Assembly: GCA_964463485.1 (NCBI GenBank)
Contig: CAYXDO010000184.1
Location: forward strand, 1-20,712
Direction of reading: 5' to 3'
DNA: 20,712 nt
From: CAYXDO01 sp964463485
GTDB lineage: Bacteria; Myxococcota; Kuafuiibacteriia; Kuafuiibacteriales; Kuafuiibacteriaceae
A program made the translations under genes and the position numbers. Shown here piece after piece: positions 11,027 through 17,893 of this stretch (within the stretch, counting starts at the first letter, position 1; each line of letters begins with the position of its first letter). The notes under the pieces were generated by a model that searched no databases, was not told where the DNA came from, and saw only the letters and a program-made list of their open reading frames with translations.

Positions 11027-11902
11027 ATGATCCCCATCCAGCTCGAGGGCAAGGCCGCGTTCGTCACCGGAGTCGCCGACGACGGCGGCTTTGGATGGAC
11101 CATCGCCAAGACACTCCAGGCGGCCGGCGCCCGCGTGTTTCTCGGGAGCCACCCGCGCACCGTGGGGATCGTGGAGCGCCTGTTGCGGCGACCTCAGAGC
11201 GCCGCTGATCGCGCGCTCCCCTTTGGGGCCCAAGGGGAGCTCTCGCCCGAGGCCATCATCCCCTGCGACGTCGCCTACGACCAGCTCACCGACATCCCCG
11301 AGGAGACTCGCGCCCAAAAAGGCTATCGAGAGGCCGACGCGAGCGTCGCCGGAGCGTTCAAAGCGCTCGCTGAAAAGCTCGGATCGACGCCGCTGTCGAT
11401 CTTGATCCACGCCGTCGCGTTCTCTCCAGAGATCGATCGCTCCCATCTCGACACGAGCCGCGCGGCCTACCTGACCGCGATGTCCGTGAGCTCCTACTCG
11501 CTCGTGGCCCTCACGCGCGCGGCGCTCCCGATGATGGTGAACGGGAGCATCATCGGGCTCAGCTACCTCGCGGCCAACAAAGTCGTGCCGGGCTACGGCG
11601 GTGGTATGTCCGCGGCCAAGGCCGCGCTCGAGTGTGATGCTCGCATGCTCGCTCACTTCGTCGGTGGCAGAGGGCATCGCGTGAACATCGTGAGCCCCGG
11701 GCCCTTCCCCTCACGCGCAGCGCGTTCGATCGGAGACATCGACGCCATGATCGAACACGTGAAGGAGCGGAGCCCTCTCAAGAAGACGATCGACGCGATG
11801 GACGTCGCGTCCCTCGTGGCGTTCCTCGCCTCGCCGCTGGCCGGATCGATCACCGGAGAGCTGATCCACGTGGACGCCGGCTACCACGTGATGGCCGGTT
11901 AA
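11027..11902 (+). CDS. fabI: Enoyl-[acyl-carrier-protein] reductase, plant/plastid-like FabI
   Basis: This 291-residue short-chain dehydrogenase-type enzyme catalyses NADH-dependent reduction of trans-2-enoyl-ACP, the last step of each fatty-acid elongation round. Visible evidence includes the N-terminal nucleotide-binding segment GVADDGGFGWTIAK and the catalytic block SYLAANKVVPGYGGGMSAAK (Tyr180, Tyr190, Lys198). The C-terminal segment SPLAGSITGELIHVDAGY also fits. The Tyr-x7-Lys spacing, the PGYGGGMS motif and the roughly 30-residue insertion after the second strand are those of plant and apicomplexan enzymes, not of E. coli FabI (Tyr-x6-Lys). The ATG at 11027 begins directly at the first beta-strand, as expected. 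No strong ribosome site is seen. It may be read with the upstream YfhO gene. Confidence 0.93.
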   Translation: MIPIQLEGKAAFVTGVADDGGFGWTIAKTLQAAGARVFLGSHPRTVGIVERLLRRPQSAADRALPFGAQGELSPEAIIPCDVAYDQLTDIPEETRAQKGYREADASVAGAFKALAEKLGSTPLSILIHAVAFSPEIDRSHLDTSRAAYLTAMSVSSYSLVALTRAALPMMVNGSIIGLSYLAANKVVPGYGGGMSAAKAALECDARMLAHFVGGRGHRVNIVSPGPFPSRAARSIGDIDAMIEHVKERSPLKKTIDAMDVASLVAFLASPLAGSITGELIHVDAGYHVMAG

Positions 11903-12028
11903 TCTCGCCCTTGGCCTTGGGAGCGTAGGCCCTGGGAGCCCCGGCGGGACGAGCCAGCCGAACGAAATTCCCGAAAATCGCTTCGTTCGAGCCGAGCCCT
12001 TGATTGATCGCTGTGCGGTCGCGAAGTT
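11903..12028. other. Intergenic region between fabI and rlmH
   Basis: This 126-base gap holds a 7-bp inverted repeat (cgaacga / tcgttcg, arms 11959-11965 and 11983-11989) with a 17-base loop, which could be a weak terminator or leader structure. No convincing promoter was found. Confidence 0.35.
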
Positions 12029-12505
12029 GTGCCCGTGCGCTTCCACGTCGTCATCATCGGCCGAGACAAGAAGGATCCGCTCGTGTTGGCCGCCGACGAG
12101 TACCTCGATCGCGTACGCCGATCGTTCGGCGTCGAGGTCACCGAGCTCAAAGAATCGCCCGCGCGACCCTCGGTGCCGATCGATCGAACGAAGAGAGAGG
12201 AAGCCGAGAAGATCTTACAGGCCGTATCAAAAGACGATCCGGTCATCGCGCTCGACGAGCGCGGCAGGACGCTGAGCTCCATCGAGCTGTCGCAGAAAGT
12301 GGGCCGCTTCGCCAACGAAGGCAGGAGATCCATCGGGTTGATCATCGGGGGGCCCAACGGGCTGGACGCGAGCGTCACCGCGCGCGCGACCGAGACTTGG
12401 TCGCTCTCCAAGCTCACGCTGCCGCATCGCCTCGCCCGCTTGCTCTTGGCCGAGCAGCTCTACCGCGCGTGTTCGATCCTCAAAGGGGAGCCCTACCACA
12501 AATGA
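12029..12505 (+). CDS. rlmH: 23S rRNA (pseudouridine-1915-N3)-methyltransferase RlmH
   Basis: This 158-residue protein has the length and landmarks of RlmH, the SPOUT-class enzyme that uses S-adenosylmethionine to methylate pseudouridine 1915 of 23S rRNA on assembled ribosomes. It shows ALDERGRTLSSIELSQ in the middle, the knot-loop motif LIIGGPNGLD (Asn where Glu is common), and the diagnostic C-terminus LLAEQLYRACSILKGEPYHK. The GTG at 12029 was taken as the start; a second GTG two codons later is equally possible. Its stop overlaps the ATG of the comF-family gene (ATGA), so the two are probably translated in a coupled way. Confidence 0.95.
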   Translation: MPVRFHVVIIGRDKKDPLVLAADEYLDRVRRSFGVEVTELKESPARPSVPIDRTKREEAEKILQAVSKDDPVIALDERGRTLSSIELSQKVGRFANEGRRSIGLIIGGPNGLDASVTARATETWSLSKLTLPHRLARLLLAEQLYRACSILKGEPYHK

Positions 12506-13206
12506 TCTGCGCGCTCTTCAGGGGCCTGCTCGATGGGTTCTTCCCGTCGAAGTGCGCGAGCTGCGGGGCGCTCGGCGCCTCGCCCTTTTGCGCCGTATGC
12601 AGCGTGGGCCTGCTCGAGGCCAGCCCGTTGCAGCTGCGAGGCACGGCCCACACGCGGGCCGTGTTCGAGTATGGCGGACCGATCGCCCGCGCGATCTGGA
12701 GGCTCAAATACGACGGGCGAATCGAGCTCGGCAGAACGCTCGGCAGAGAGCTCCGGCCGGAGCTCTCGAAGCTCGACGACATCGACGTGGTGGTGCCCAT
12801 CCCGCTGTCGCCTGCGCGCCTAAAGAAGCGCGGCTACAACCAAGCACGCGAGCTCGCCGTCGGGCTCGACGCCGGACCCCTCCGCACGGGGTTGCGGCGA
12901 CGGGATGGCCCCGGCCGCCAGGTAGGCCGCGCGCGCGCTGATCGTTGGGCCCACGCACGCGGGGCTTTCTCTCCCATCGAACGCGAATTGGCCGGACGAC
13001 ACGTGCTTCTGGTAGACGATGTGATCACTACGGGCGCGACGCTCGAGGCAGCGGCGAAGGCTGCGACCGAAGGCGGCGCTCGATCGGTTCAGGCCCTGGC
13101 GCTCGCGCGCGCGGAAGCTCGAGCGGTCGGACGTCGGTCGGATGACCCGGGCGCTCCACACAGGCGAGATTCCGTCGGCGCCACGGGCGCGGAGGCTTTT
13201 GGATGA
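12502..13206 (+). CDS. ComF-family phosphoribosyltransferase-like protein
   Basis: This 234-residue protein has the ComF layout. A four-Cys zinc-finger-like N-terminus (Cys18, Cys21, Cys30, Cys33) is followed by the conserved LKKRGYNQARELA segment. A type I phosphoribosyltransferase motif, HVLLVDDVITTGAT, lies near residues 169-182. ComF proteins are needed for DNA uptake in naturally competent bacteria, though the catalytic activity of the phosphoribosyltransferase domain is not settled. After the domain there is an unusual Arg/Ala-rich tail of about 30 residues. The ATG overlaps the rlmH stop, and its own stop overlaps the ATG of the Cys-rich lipoprotein. No other competence gene is in the window, so a role in transformation is only inferred. 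Confidence 0.88.
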   Translation: MICALFRGLLDGFFPSKCASCGALGASPFCAVCSVGLLEASPLQLRGTAHTRAVFEYGGPIARAIWRLKYDGRIELGRTLGRELRPELSKLDDIDVVVPIPLSPARLKKRGYNQARELAVGLDAGPLRTGLRRRDGPGRQVGRARADRWAHARGAFSPIERELAGRHVLLVDDVITTGATLEAAAKAATEGGARSVQALALARAEARAVGRRSDDPGAPHRRDSVGATGAEAFG

Positions 13207-14414
13207 AGAGACTTTTGTTGGCGCCGCTGTTGTCGCTCGCGTGTTTTGCGTGTCGGGACTCCCCGCCGACCACCGGCGACAAGCCCAAGGCGGACACCGG
13301 AACCACGGGCCCCACCCTGTGTTCGACGACGACCGACTGCGGCGGTCTTGGGATCTGCGTCGCTGGCGTGTGCGAGGCGGTGACCCCGTGCTCAGCCGAC
13401 TCGGAGTGCCAAAACGCCGTGTGTCACACGACGCGCGGCTATTGCGTGCAGTGCGATGGTCGACACCCGAACGAATGCCAAGCCGGCCAGACCTGCCAAT
13501 ACGACTTCACGTGTGTGGCGATCGGCGGGCCCGACGCGGGCCCGGGCGACGGCGGGACCTGCTCGGGGACCTGCGCGACCAAAGCCGAGTGCGGCGGAGA
13601 ACAGGTGTGCAAAAACGGCGCGTGCTGTGCGCCGCCCCCGCGCTGCTTCACCGCAGACGATTGTCCGGCGAACAGCCCGGAGTGCAACGGCGCAGATGGG
13701 CGCTGCTTCGGCAGCATGACCTGCGCGACCGACAACGAGTGCCTCGGCTTCCCGGGTTGCTCGGCCGGCGGCTGCTACTGCGACAGCCCTCCCACGGGCG
13801 TGTGCCGCGTACGTGAGAACGAGTGCGCCATCGACGCGGACTGCCAAGACACGACGAAGGTCTGCACGCCGAGCACGCCGCGGCGCTGCGTCACCGCGCA
13901 AACCTGCACCAACGACACGCAGTGCCAGGCCGAGGGGCTGATCTGCGATCAGGCCAGCGGCCGCTGCAAGAACGGCCAACCTTGCCCGAACGGCAACGAG
14001 TGCACGCCCGGGACGCAGGCCTGCGTGGGCGGCGTCTGCGTGCCTCGCACGTGCCTCAACGACCCGACGCTCTGCGCAACGGGCCAGGTCTGCAACGCCT
14101 CCGGCCAATGCGTCACCTCCGCCGACACCTGCACGAGCGACGCGCAGTGCTCGAGCGGCTACTACTGCGACACGACCGCGAGCCGATGTGCAGTCGGTTG
14201 CCGCAGCAGCACCGACTGCGGCGGCGGCACCTGCGACGCGGCCCACCGATGCCAGGGCCAAGGAACGGTCTGCGGCGACTGCATGACGGACGCGGAGTGT
14301 CCTGCGGGCTCCGCGTGCACTCAGGGTAAATGCCGACAACAGTGTGCCGCGCCCGAAGAATGCTCTCCCTTACCGTTCTGCGGTCTCATCACACACTCCT
14401 GTCTTTGCCTCTAG
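13203..14414 (+). CDS. Cys-rich repeat lipoprotein
   Basis: This 403-residue exported protein contains about 64 cysteines (roughly 16 percent). A short signal with Cys at residues 14 and 17 (SLACFAC) suggests lipoprotein processing, although neither Cys has a textbook lipobox. A Pro/Thr/Lys linker follows. The rest is built from irregular repeats with the spacing C-x(3-6)-D-x-(E/Q)-C-x(4-6)-C-x(3-6)-C, for example CTSDAQCSSGYYC. These resemble small disulfide-knotted modules found in many myxobacterial surface proteins. No enzymatic motif is seen. The ATG lies in an ATGA overlap with the comF-family gene, so its translation should depend on that gene. It ends in CLCL. Oxidising conditions outside the cytoplasm would be needed for folding. 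Confidence 0.82.
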   Translation: MKRLLLAPLLSLACFACRDSPPTTGDKPKADTGTTGPTLCSTTTDCGGLGICVAGVCEAVTPCSADSECQNAVCHTTRGYCVQCDGRHPNECQAGQTCQYDFTCVAIGGPDAGPGDGGTCSGTCATKAECGGEQVCKNGACCAPPPRCFTADDCPANSPECNGADGRCFGSMTCATDNECLGFPGCSAGGCYCDSPPTGVCRVRENECAIDADCQDTTKVCTPSTPRRCVTAQTCTNDTQCQAEGLICDQASGRCKNGQPCPNGNECTPGTQACVGGVCVPRTCLNDPTLCATGQVCNASGQCVTSADTCTSDAQCSSGYYCDTTASRCAVGCRSSTDCGGGTCDAAHRCQGQGTVCGDCMTDAECPAGSACTQGKCRQQCAAPEECSPLPFCGLITHSCLCL

Positions 14415-14643
14415 ACGATTACCCGCCGCATCCCGCCTTCGCCCGTCCGTTCGGAAGTCCCTTTGGACGGCGTCCGATCCGCTAACTCCTCAAAAACTCG
14501 AACGCTTCGCCCGGAGTCGGTGGAGGTGAGCCCAGGTAGGTGATCGTGGGTCATTTTCACGCAACGGCGCCGATGTAGGCCCGATACTCCTAGGTAAGAC
14601 AGACGCTCACGAAGTGGTCGCCAGTCGCAGGGAGTAAGAGAAA
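14415..14643. other. Intergenic region after the Cys-rich gene
   Basis: No gene, terminator hairpin with a T-run, or confident promoter was found in these 229 bases. GGAG at 14631-14634 is the likely ribosome site of the following GTG-start gene (9-base spacing). Confidence 0.5.
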
Positions 14644-15210
14644 GTGTTCGCCGTTCAACTTCGAGCCGAGATGGGCGCAGACGACACCGACGTCGAGGTC
14701 CCGGTTCTCTCCCGAACGCCTTCCCGAACGCCTTCCCGTCCCGGCCGCATGACCTCCTCCCCGAAGCTCGTAGCCGCTCGTGAAGCCACCGGGCCGGTCG
14801 TCGGCGCGGCGAGCTGGGAGCCCATGAAGGCGCGATCGCTGATCGACGTGCAGCTGCGTGAGTCGGCGGGTCGCCGTGGCGCTCAGACGGTGACGCGGCG
14901 TTTGGCTTCGGAGCCCAAGGGTCGTCCGGTTCTTGTTCGCATCGACCTGGCTCGCTCGACGGATCGGGACGCTCGGCTGGTGATGGTCGGCGCCGACTCG
15001 ATCGTCGTCGAAGGTGTGGCGCTGGGTCGAACGAGTGACGGTCGCCGTCCCGCGACGCTCGCGGTCGTGGTCGAAGGCAGCATGTACTCGATCGTCGTCG
15101 AAGGCGGAGAGACCGCGGTCGAGTGTGCGAGTCGGATCGCTCGTCGACTCTCTTCCGATTTCGTCGTCGAGGTCGAAGGCGGTCTGGTGCGGATCGTTCG
15201 AGAGCGCTGA
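14644..15210 (+). CDS. Hypothetical protein with Val/Glu/Gly-rich C-terminal half
   Basis: I do not recognise this 188-residue protein. The GTG start has a well-spaced GGAG site; an in-frame ATG at 14752 would drop a Ser/Thr/Pro/Arg-rich leader that contains a 12-bp tandem duplication (SRTPSRTPSR). The first half is basic and probably disordered. The second half alternates short beta-like stretches, with SIVVEG occurring twice about 30 residues apart, then a helix (ETAVECASRIARRL) and a last hairpin. There is no signal peptide or membrane helix, so it should be cytoplasmic. It stands alone between a 229-base and a 286-base gap, just upstream of the histone-like gene. Codon use matches the neighbours, which supports a real gene. 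Confidence 0.7.
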   Translation: MFAVQLRAEMGADDTDVEVPVLSRTPSRTPSRPGRMTSSPKLVAAREATGPVVGAASWEPMKARSLIDVQLRESAGRRGAQTVTRRLASEPKGRPVLVRIDLARSTDRDARLVMVGADSIVVEGVALGRTSDGRRPATLAVVVEGSMYSIVVEGGETAVECASRIARRLSSDFVVEVEGGLVRIVRER

Positions 15211-15264
15211 GCGTACGGACTTTCGAACGAGCCTTCAGATGCGTCCAGCAAGAACACCATCGAT

Positions 15265-15278
15265 CGCAATCGATTGCG
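15265..15278. repeat. 14-bp perfect palindrome
   Basis: CGCAATCGATTGCG reads the same on both strands. It lies in the gap between the hypothetical gene and the histone-like gene, about 140 bases upstream of the probable promoter. It could be a regulator binding site; no regulator is identified. Confidence 0.6.
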
Positions 15279-15360
15279 GCTCTAAGCCAGGAAGCTTCGT
15301 TGGAACTGAATCGAAACTAGTTTGAGCAACAAATGATTCTCGCGCTCACCTTCGGTGACG

Positions 15361-15398
15361 TTCGGATCTGATCCGAAGATCGACGATCGCTCGATCGT
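15361..15398. repeat. Two adjacent inverted repeats upstream of the histone-like gene promoter
   Basis: The first dyad is TTCGGATC-T-GATCCGAA (15361-15377). The second is ACGATCG-CT-CGATCGT (15383-15398). Both are perfect, with 1- and 2-base centres, and lie directly upstream of the -35 box at 15415. They lack T-runs, so they look more like operator sites than terminators. Confidence 0.6.
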
Positions 15399-15414
15399 GT
15401 GAAGCCTCGCCTTG

Positions 15415-15444
15415 TTGACAAACCTCAAGGGCAATTCGTACAGT
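15415..15444 (+). promoter_or_regulatory. Probable sigma-70-type promoter of the histone H1-like gene
   Basis: A consensus -35 box TTGACA (15415-15420) is followed after 18 bases by TACAGT (15439-15444), which matches four of six -10 positions. Transcription would begin near 15451, about 45 bases before the likely ATG. Confidence 0.6.
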
Positions 15445-15496
15445 GCGAACACTTTCGGCCCATTGTCACTCTAGAGGCCGAACGAGGATGGTTCGA

Positions 15497-15885
15497 ATGG
15501 CAGAAGAGGCAACAACCGCACCGAAGGCGCGGAAAAAGAAGGCGACCAAGAAGAAGGCGACCAAGAAGAAGGTCGCGAAGAAGGCCGGGAAGAAGAAGGC
15601 GGCCAAGAAGAAGACGGCCAAGAAGGCCGGCAAGAAGAAGGCTGNNNNNNNNNNNNNNNNNNNNNNNNNNNNNNNNNNNNNNNNNNNNNNNNNNNNNNNN
15701 NNNNNNNNNNNNNNNNNNNNNNNNNNNNNNNNNNNNNNNNNNNNAAGAAGAAGGCGGCCAAGAAGAAGACGGCCAAGAAGGCCGGCAAGAAGAAGGCTGC
15801 GAAGAAGGCCGGTAAGAAGCGGGCCGGCAAGAAGGCCGCGCCTGCGGCGGCTGCGCCGGCAGGCGACTCCGGCGCTTCGTCGTAA
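15497..15885 (+). CDS. Histone H1-like Lys/Ala-rich DNA-binding protein, interrupted by an assembly gap
   Basis: After the start MAEEATTAPKARKKK, the sequence is almost only Lys, Ala, Thr and Gly in KKKA/KKAG-type repeats. It ends with an Ala/Pro tail and GDSGASS before TAA (15883-15885). Such proteins resemble the C-terminal domain of eukaryotic histone H1 and bind DNA non-specifically in the nucleoid. The ATG at 15497 is preferred over 15488 because GAGG lies 9 bases upstream. A run of 100 Ns (15645-15744) sits in the repeat, and the two sides are out of frame if the Ns are taken literally, so the length is not known. If the identical 55-bp flanks are merged, the frame is continuous and the protein has 77 residues. 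A promoter upstream and a terminator downstream indicate its own transcript. Confidence 0.82.
15590..15799. repeat. Exact 55-bp direct repeat flanking the N gap
   Basis: Bases 15590-15644 and 15745-15799 are identical over 55 bp and both are in the Lys/Ala frame. They directly abut the N run on each side. Confidence 0.95.
15645..15744. other. Assembly gap (100 Ns)
   Basis: There are exactly 100 undetermined bases, the conventional placeholder for a gap of unknown size. It falls inside a low-complexity Lys/Ala repeat. Confidence 1.
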
Positions 15886-15904
15886 GCACGACGTCATCTC
15901 TCTT

Positions 15905-15951
15905 CGAAGCGGCTCGCTTCTCCTCGGAGGGGCGAGCCGCTTCGCTTTTCC
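15905..15951 (+). terminator. Intrinsic terminator after the histone-like gene
   Basis: A perfect 13-bp stem (CGAAGCGGCTCGC / GCGAGCCGCTTCG, arms 15905-15917 and 15932-15944) with a 14-base loop is followed by CTTTTCC. It lies 20 bases after the TAA and is the clearest terminator in the window. Confidence 0.88.
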
Positions 15952-15980
15952 GCCCCACCCCTTCATCCTTTCCTGGTCCG

Positions 15981-17315
15981 ATGCGACTCGAAACCGAGAC
16001 GATTCGATCGCTTACGACGGAGCTCCAGCCGCTCGTCGGGGCCCGCGTTCAGCGGGTCGACGAAGTCGACACCCACGAGCTCGTGCTCGAGCTGCGTTGC
16101 CCAGGTCGTACGCTCTGGCTCCTCTTGTGCGGTCGAAGAGGAGCCGCTCGGGCGCACCTCGTGGCCGCGCGACCCCCGAAGCTGATTCCACCGTCCGGAT
16201 CCCAAGGCGCAGCCCGGCGACGACTCGAAGGCCGCCCCGTTCGATCGATCTCCGCTTCCGCGCAAGGCATCGAGCTCACCGTCCCCGGCACAAAGCTCTT
16301 CGTGGCGCTCGACGGGGCTCCCAAACCGATACGCTTCGAAGAGCTCAGCGAGCCGACGACGGGCCCCGACGAGACGCTCCCGGTGCCGGCCCACTTCCCG
16401 GTCTCGGACTCGATTCGAGCGCGCACCGCGCTCAAACTCGACCGCGCCGCCCTCGACCGATTGAAACGCTCGGTCCTCGACCCGCTGCGAGCCAAACGGA
16501 AGCGTCTGGAAAAGCTCCTCGAGAACCTCGATCGAGATCTGAAGAAGCTCGTCGCCCTCGAAGCCGAGCGACGCTCCGCGGAGCTCCTCAAGACCGTCCT
16601 CGGGCGTGTGAAGCGCGGTCAGTCGACCGTCGAAGTCCTCGACTACGCGACCGGAGCGTCGGTCACGGTCGCGCTCGACCCCTCCCTCGATGTGAAAGCC
16701 AACATGGAGCGCTCCTTTCAGCGGGCCAAGCGCGGCGCGAGGGGCCGACTCAAGGTCGAGGAGCGCCACCGCAAGGTGCTCGACGAGCTCGCGATCGTGG
16801 TGGCCGAGATGGCTCGCGCGGAGGCCGCCTCCGCCGACGAGCTGCGATCGCGACTCGAGGGGCGCGCCGAGCCGACGGAAAAATCGCCGAAGTCCGACAA
16901 GCGTGATCCGCTGGCCCGACATGCGCGTCGCTTCGTGAGCCTCGACGGGCTCGAAATCCGCGTAGGCAAAGGCGCCGAAGGCAACGACCGCCTCACTGCC
17001 TCGGCCCGAGGCCACGAGATCTGGCTGCACGCCCGCGGCGTCCCTGGCGCCCACGTGTTGATCAGGCTCGAGAAGCACCGCGCGCTGCCAGAGCCTTCGC
17101 TGCTCGACGCGGCCCACCTCGCCGCGTTCTTCTCGGACGCCAAGCGCGAACCGACCCCGGAGATCGTGTACGCCGAGGCTCGCTACGTGAAGAAGACCAA
17201 AGGAGCCCCGGCCGGCGCGGTATCGATCTCGCGAGAGAAGACGCTGCACCTCCGCGTCGAGCCCGCGAGGCTCGCGCGCCTCCTCGGTCGAGACCCCACG
17301 CTATCGACCGAGTGA
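15981..17315 (+). CDS. Short NFACT-family protein (RqcH/Rqc2/FbpA-related)
   Basis: This 444-residue protein has three recognisable parts. These are an NFACT-N-like domain (about residues 1-130), a charged coiled-coil region (about 150-300) with the family landmarks VEVLDYATGA and ALDPSLDVKANMERSF, and a C-terminal NFACT-R (DUF814) domain. The NFACT-R domain includes VGKGAEGNDRLTASA, WLHARGVPGAHVLIR and YVKKTKGAPAGAVS. RqcH relatives bind the 50S subunit with peptidyl-tRNA and add alanine tails to stalled chains. This one is over 100 residues shorter than typical RqcH. It seems to lack the helix-hairpin-helix segment, and the Asp-Arg pair of RqcH is replaced by Gln-Gly or similar near residues 95-96. 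It may therefore bind RNA or ribosomes without tailing activity. It converges on sufE with a 2-base gap. Confidence 0.82.
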   Translation: MRLETETIRSLTTELQPLVGARVQRVDEVDTHELVLELRCPGRTLWLLLCGRRGAARAHLVAARPPKLIPPSGSQGAARRRLEGRPVRSISASAQGIELTVPGTKLFVALDGAPKPIRFEELSEPTTGPDETLPVPAHFPVSDSIRARTALKLDRAALDRLKRSVLDPLRAKRKRLEKLLENLDRDLKKLVALEAERRSAELLKTVLGRVKRGQSTVEVLDYATGASVTVALDPSLDVKANMERSFQRAKRGARGRLKVEERHRKVLDELAIVVAEMARAEAASADELRSRLEGRAEPTEKSPKSDKRDPLARHARRFVSLDGLEIRVGKGAEGNDRLTASARGHEIWLHARGVPGAHVLIRLEKHRALPEPSLLDAAHLAAFFSDAKREPTPEIVYAEARYVKKTKGAPAGAVSISREKTLHLRVEPARLARLLGRDPTLSTE

Positions 17316-17317
17316 CC

Positions 17318-17749
17318 CTATTCTCGAGACTCGCGAGCGCTAAACGCGCTCGGACCCTTGTCCGCCAATGACCTGATGAGCTCCACCATCGAAAAGAAGC
17401 CGTTGCGTCGGTTCGGGCTGAGATGCTCGGCGAGGCCGAGCTGACCGAACACGCCCTCGAGGTCGACCTTCCTCACGTCTTTGGCGGCCTGGCCGACGAA
17501 CACCACGCGAAGCACCGCGACCAAGCCCTTGACGATCGACGAGTCGCTGTCGCCATCGAAGTCGATGCGACCGTCATCGACACGAAGTTTGATCCAAACC
17601 TGCGACATGCAGCCCTTCACCCGGTTCGCTTCGGTCTTGTCGGCGTCGTCCATCGGGGGCAACGCGCGGCCCAGATCGATGAGGTACTGGTACCGGTCGG
17701 ACCAGTCGGAGAAGAGCGAGAAATTCTCGACGAGCTCCGCGACGTCCAC
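17318..17749 (-). CDS. sufE: SufE-family cysteine desulfuration protein
   Basis: This 143-residue protein accepts sulfane sulfur from a SufS-type cysteine desulfurase for Fe-S cluster assembly. The family signature is clear: YQYLIDLGRALPP, then NRVKGCMSQVWIKL with the sulfur-accepting Cys47, then DSDSSIVKGLVAVLRVVF, and LAEHLSPNRRNGFFSMVELI near the C-terminus. The GTG at 17749 is the only reasonable in-frame start before the conserved core, and its ribosome site is weak. No sufS or other suf gene is nearby. It is divergent from the ABC operon (144 bases between starts) and converges on the NFACT gene. Confidence 0.93.
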   Translation of the reverse strand: MDVAELVENFSLFSDWSDRYQYLIDLGRALPPMDDADKTEANRVKGCMSQVWIKLRVDDGRIDFDGDSDSSIVKGLVAVLRVVFVGQAAKDVRKVDLEGVFGQLGLAEHLSPNRRNGFFSMVELIRSLADKGPSAFSARESRE

Positions 17750-17803
17750 ACTCCGAACGTGCCCCGCGGGCGCGGCCGGCGCAACGAGAGCGACGCGGAG
17801 GTG

Positions 17804-17832
17804 TTGACGCCCAGAGCGCCTCGCCCTAGGGT
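17804..17832 (+). promoter_or_regulatory. Probable promoter of the branched-chain amino-acid ABC operon
   Basis: TTGACG (17804-17809, five of six -35 positions) is followed after exactly 17 bases by TAGGGT (17827-17832, three of six -10 positions). It lies in the divergent sufE/ABC gap, about 60 bases before the GTG start of the binding-protein gene. Confidence 0.5.
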
Positions 17833-17893
17833 CCGCCCGCGTCGAACGCGGCCCTTTGTGTCCGAAGGATTTGCCGTGCTCGGAGGAGGTACC

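Noticed and set aside
13392..14339. 315-codon minus-strand frame opposite the Cys-rich gene
   Set aside because: It is an Ala/Arg/Val-rich shadow of the repeated Cys codons.
15497..15885. Repeats around the N gap as a CRISPR array
   Set aside because: The repeats are Lys/Ala codon repeats in frame, without spacers.
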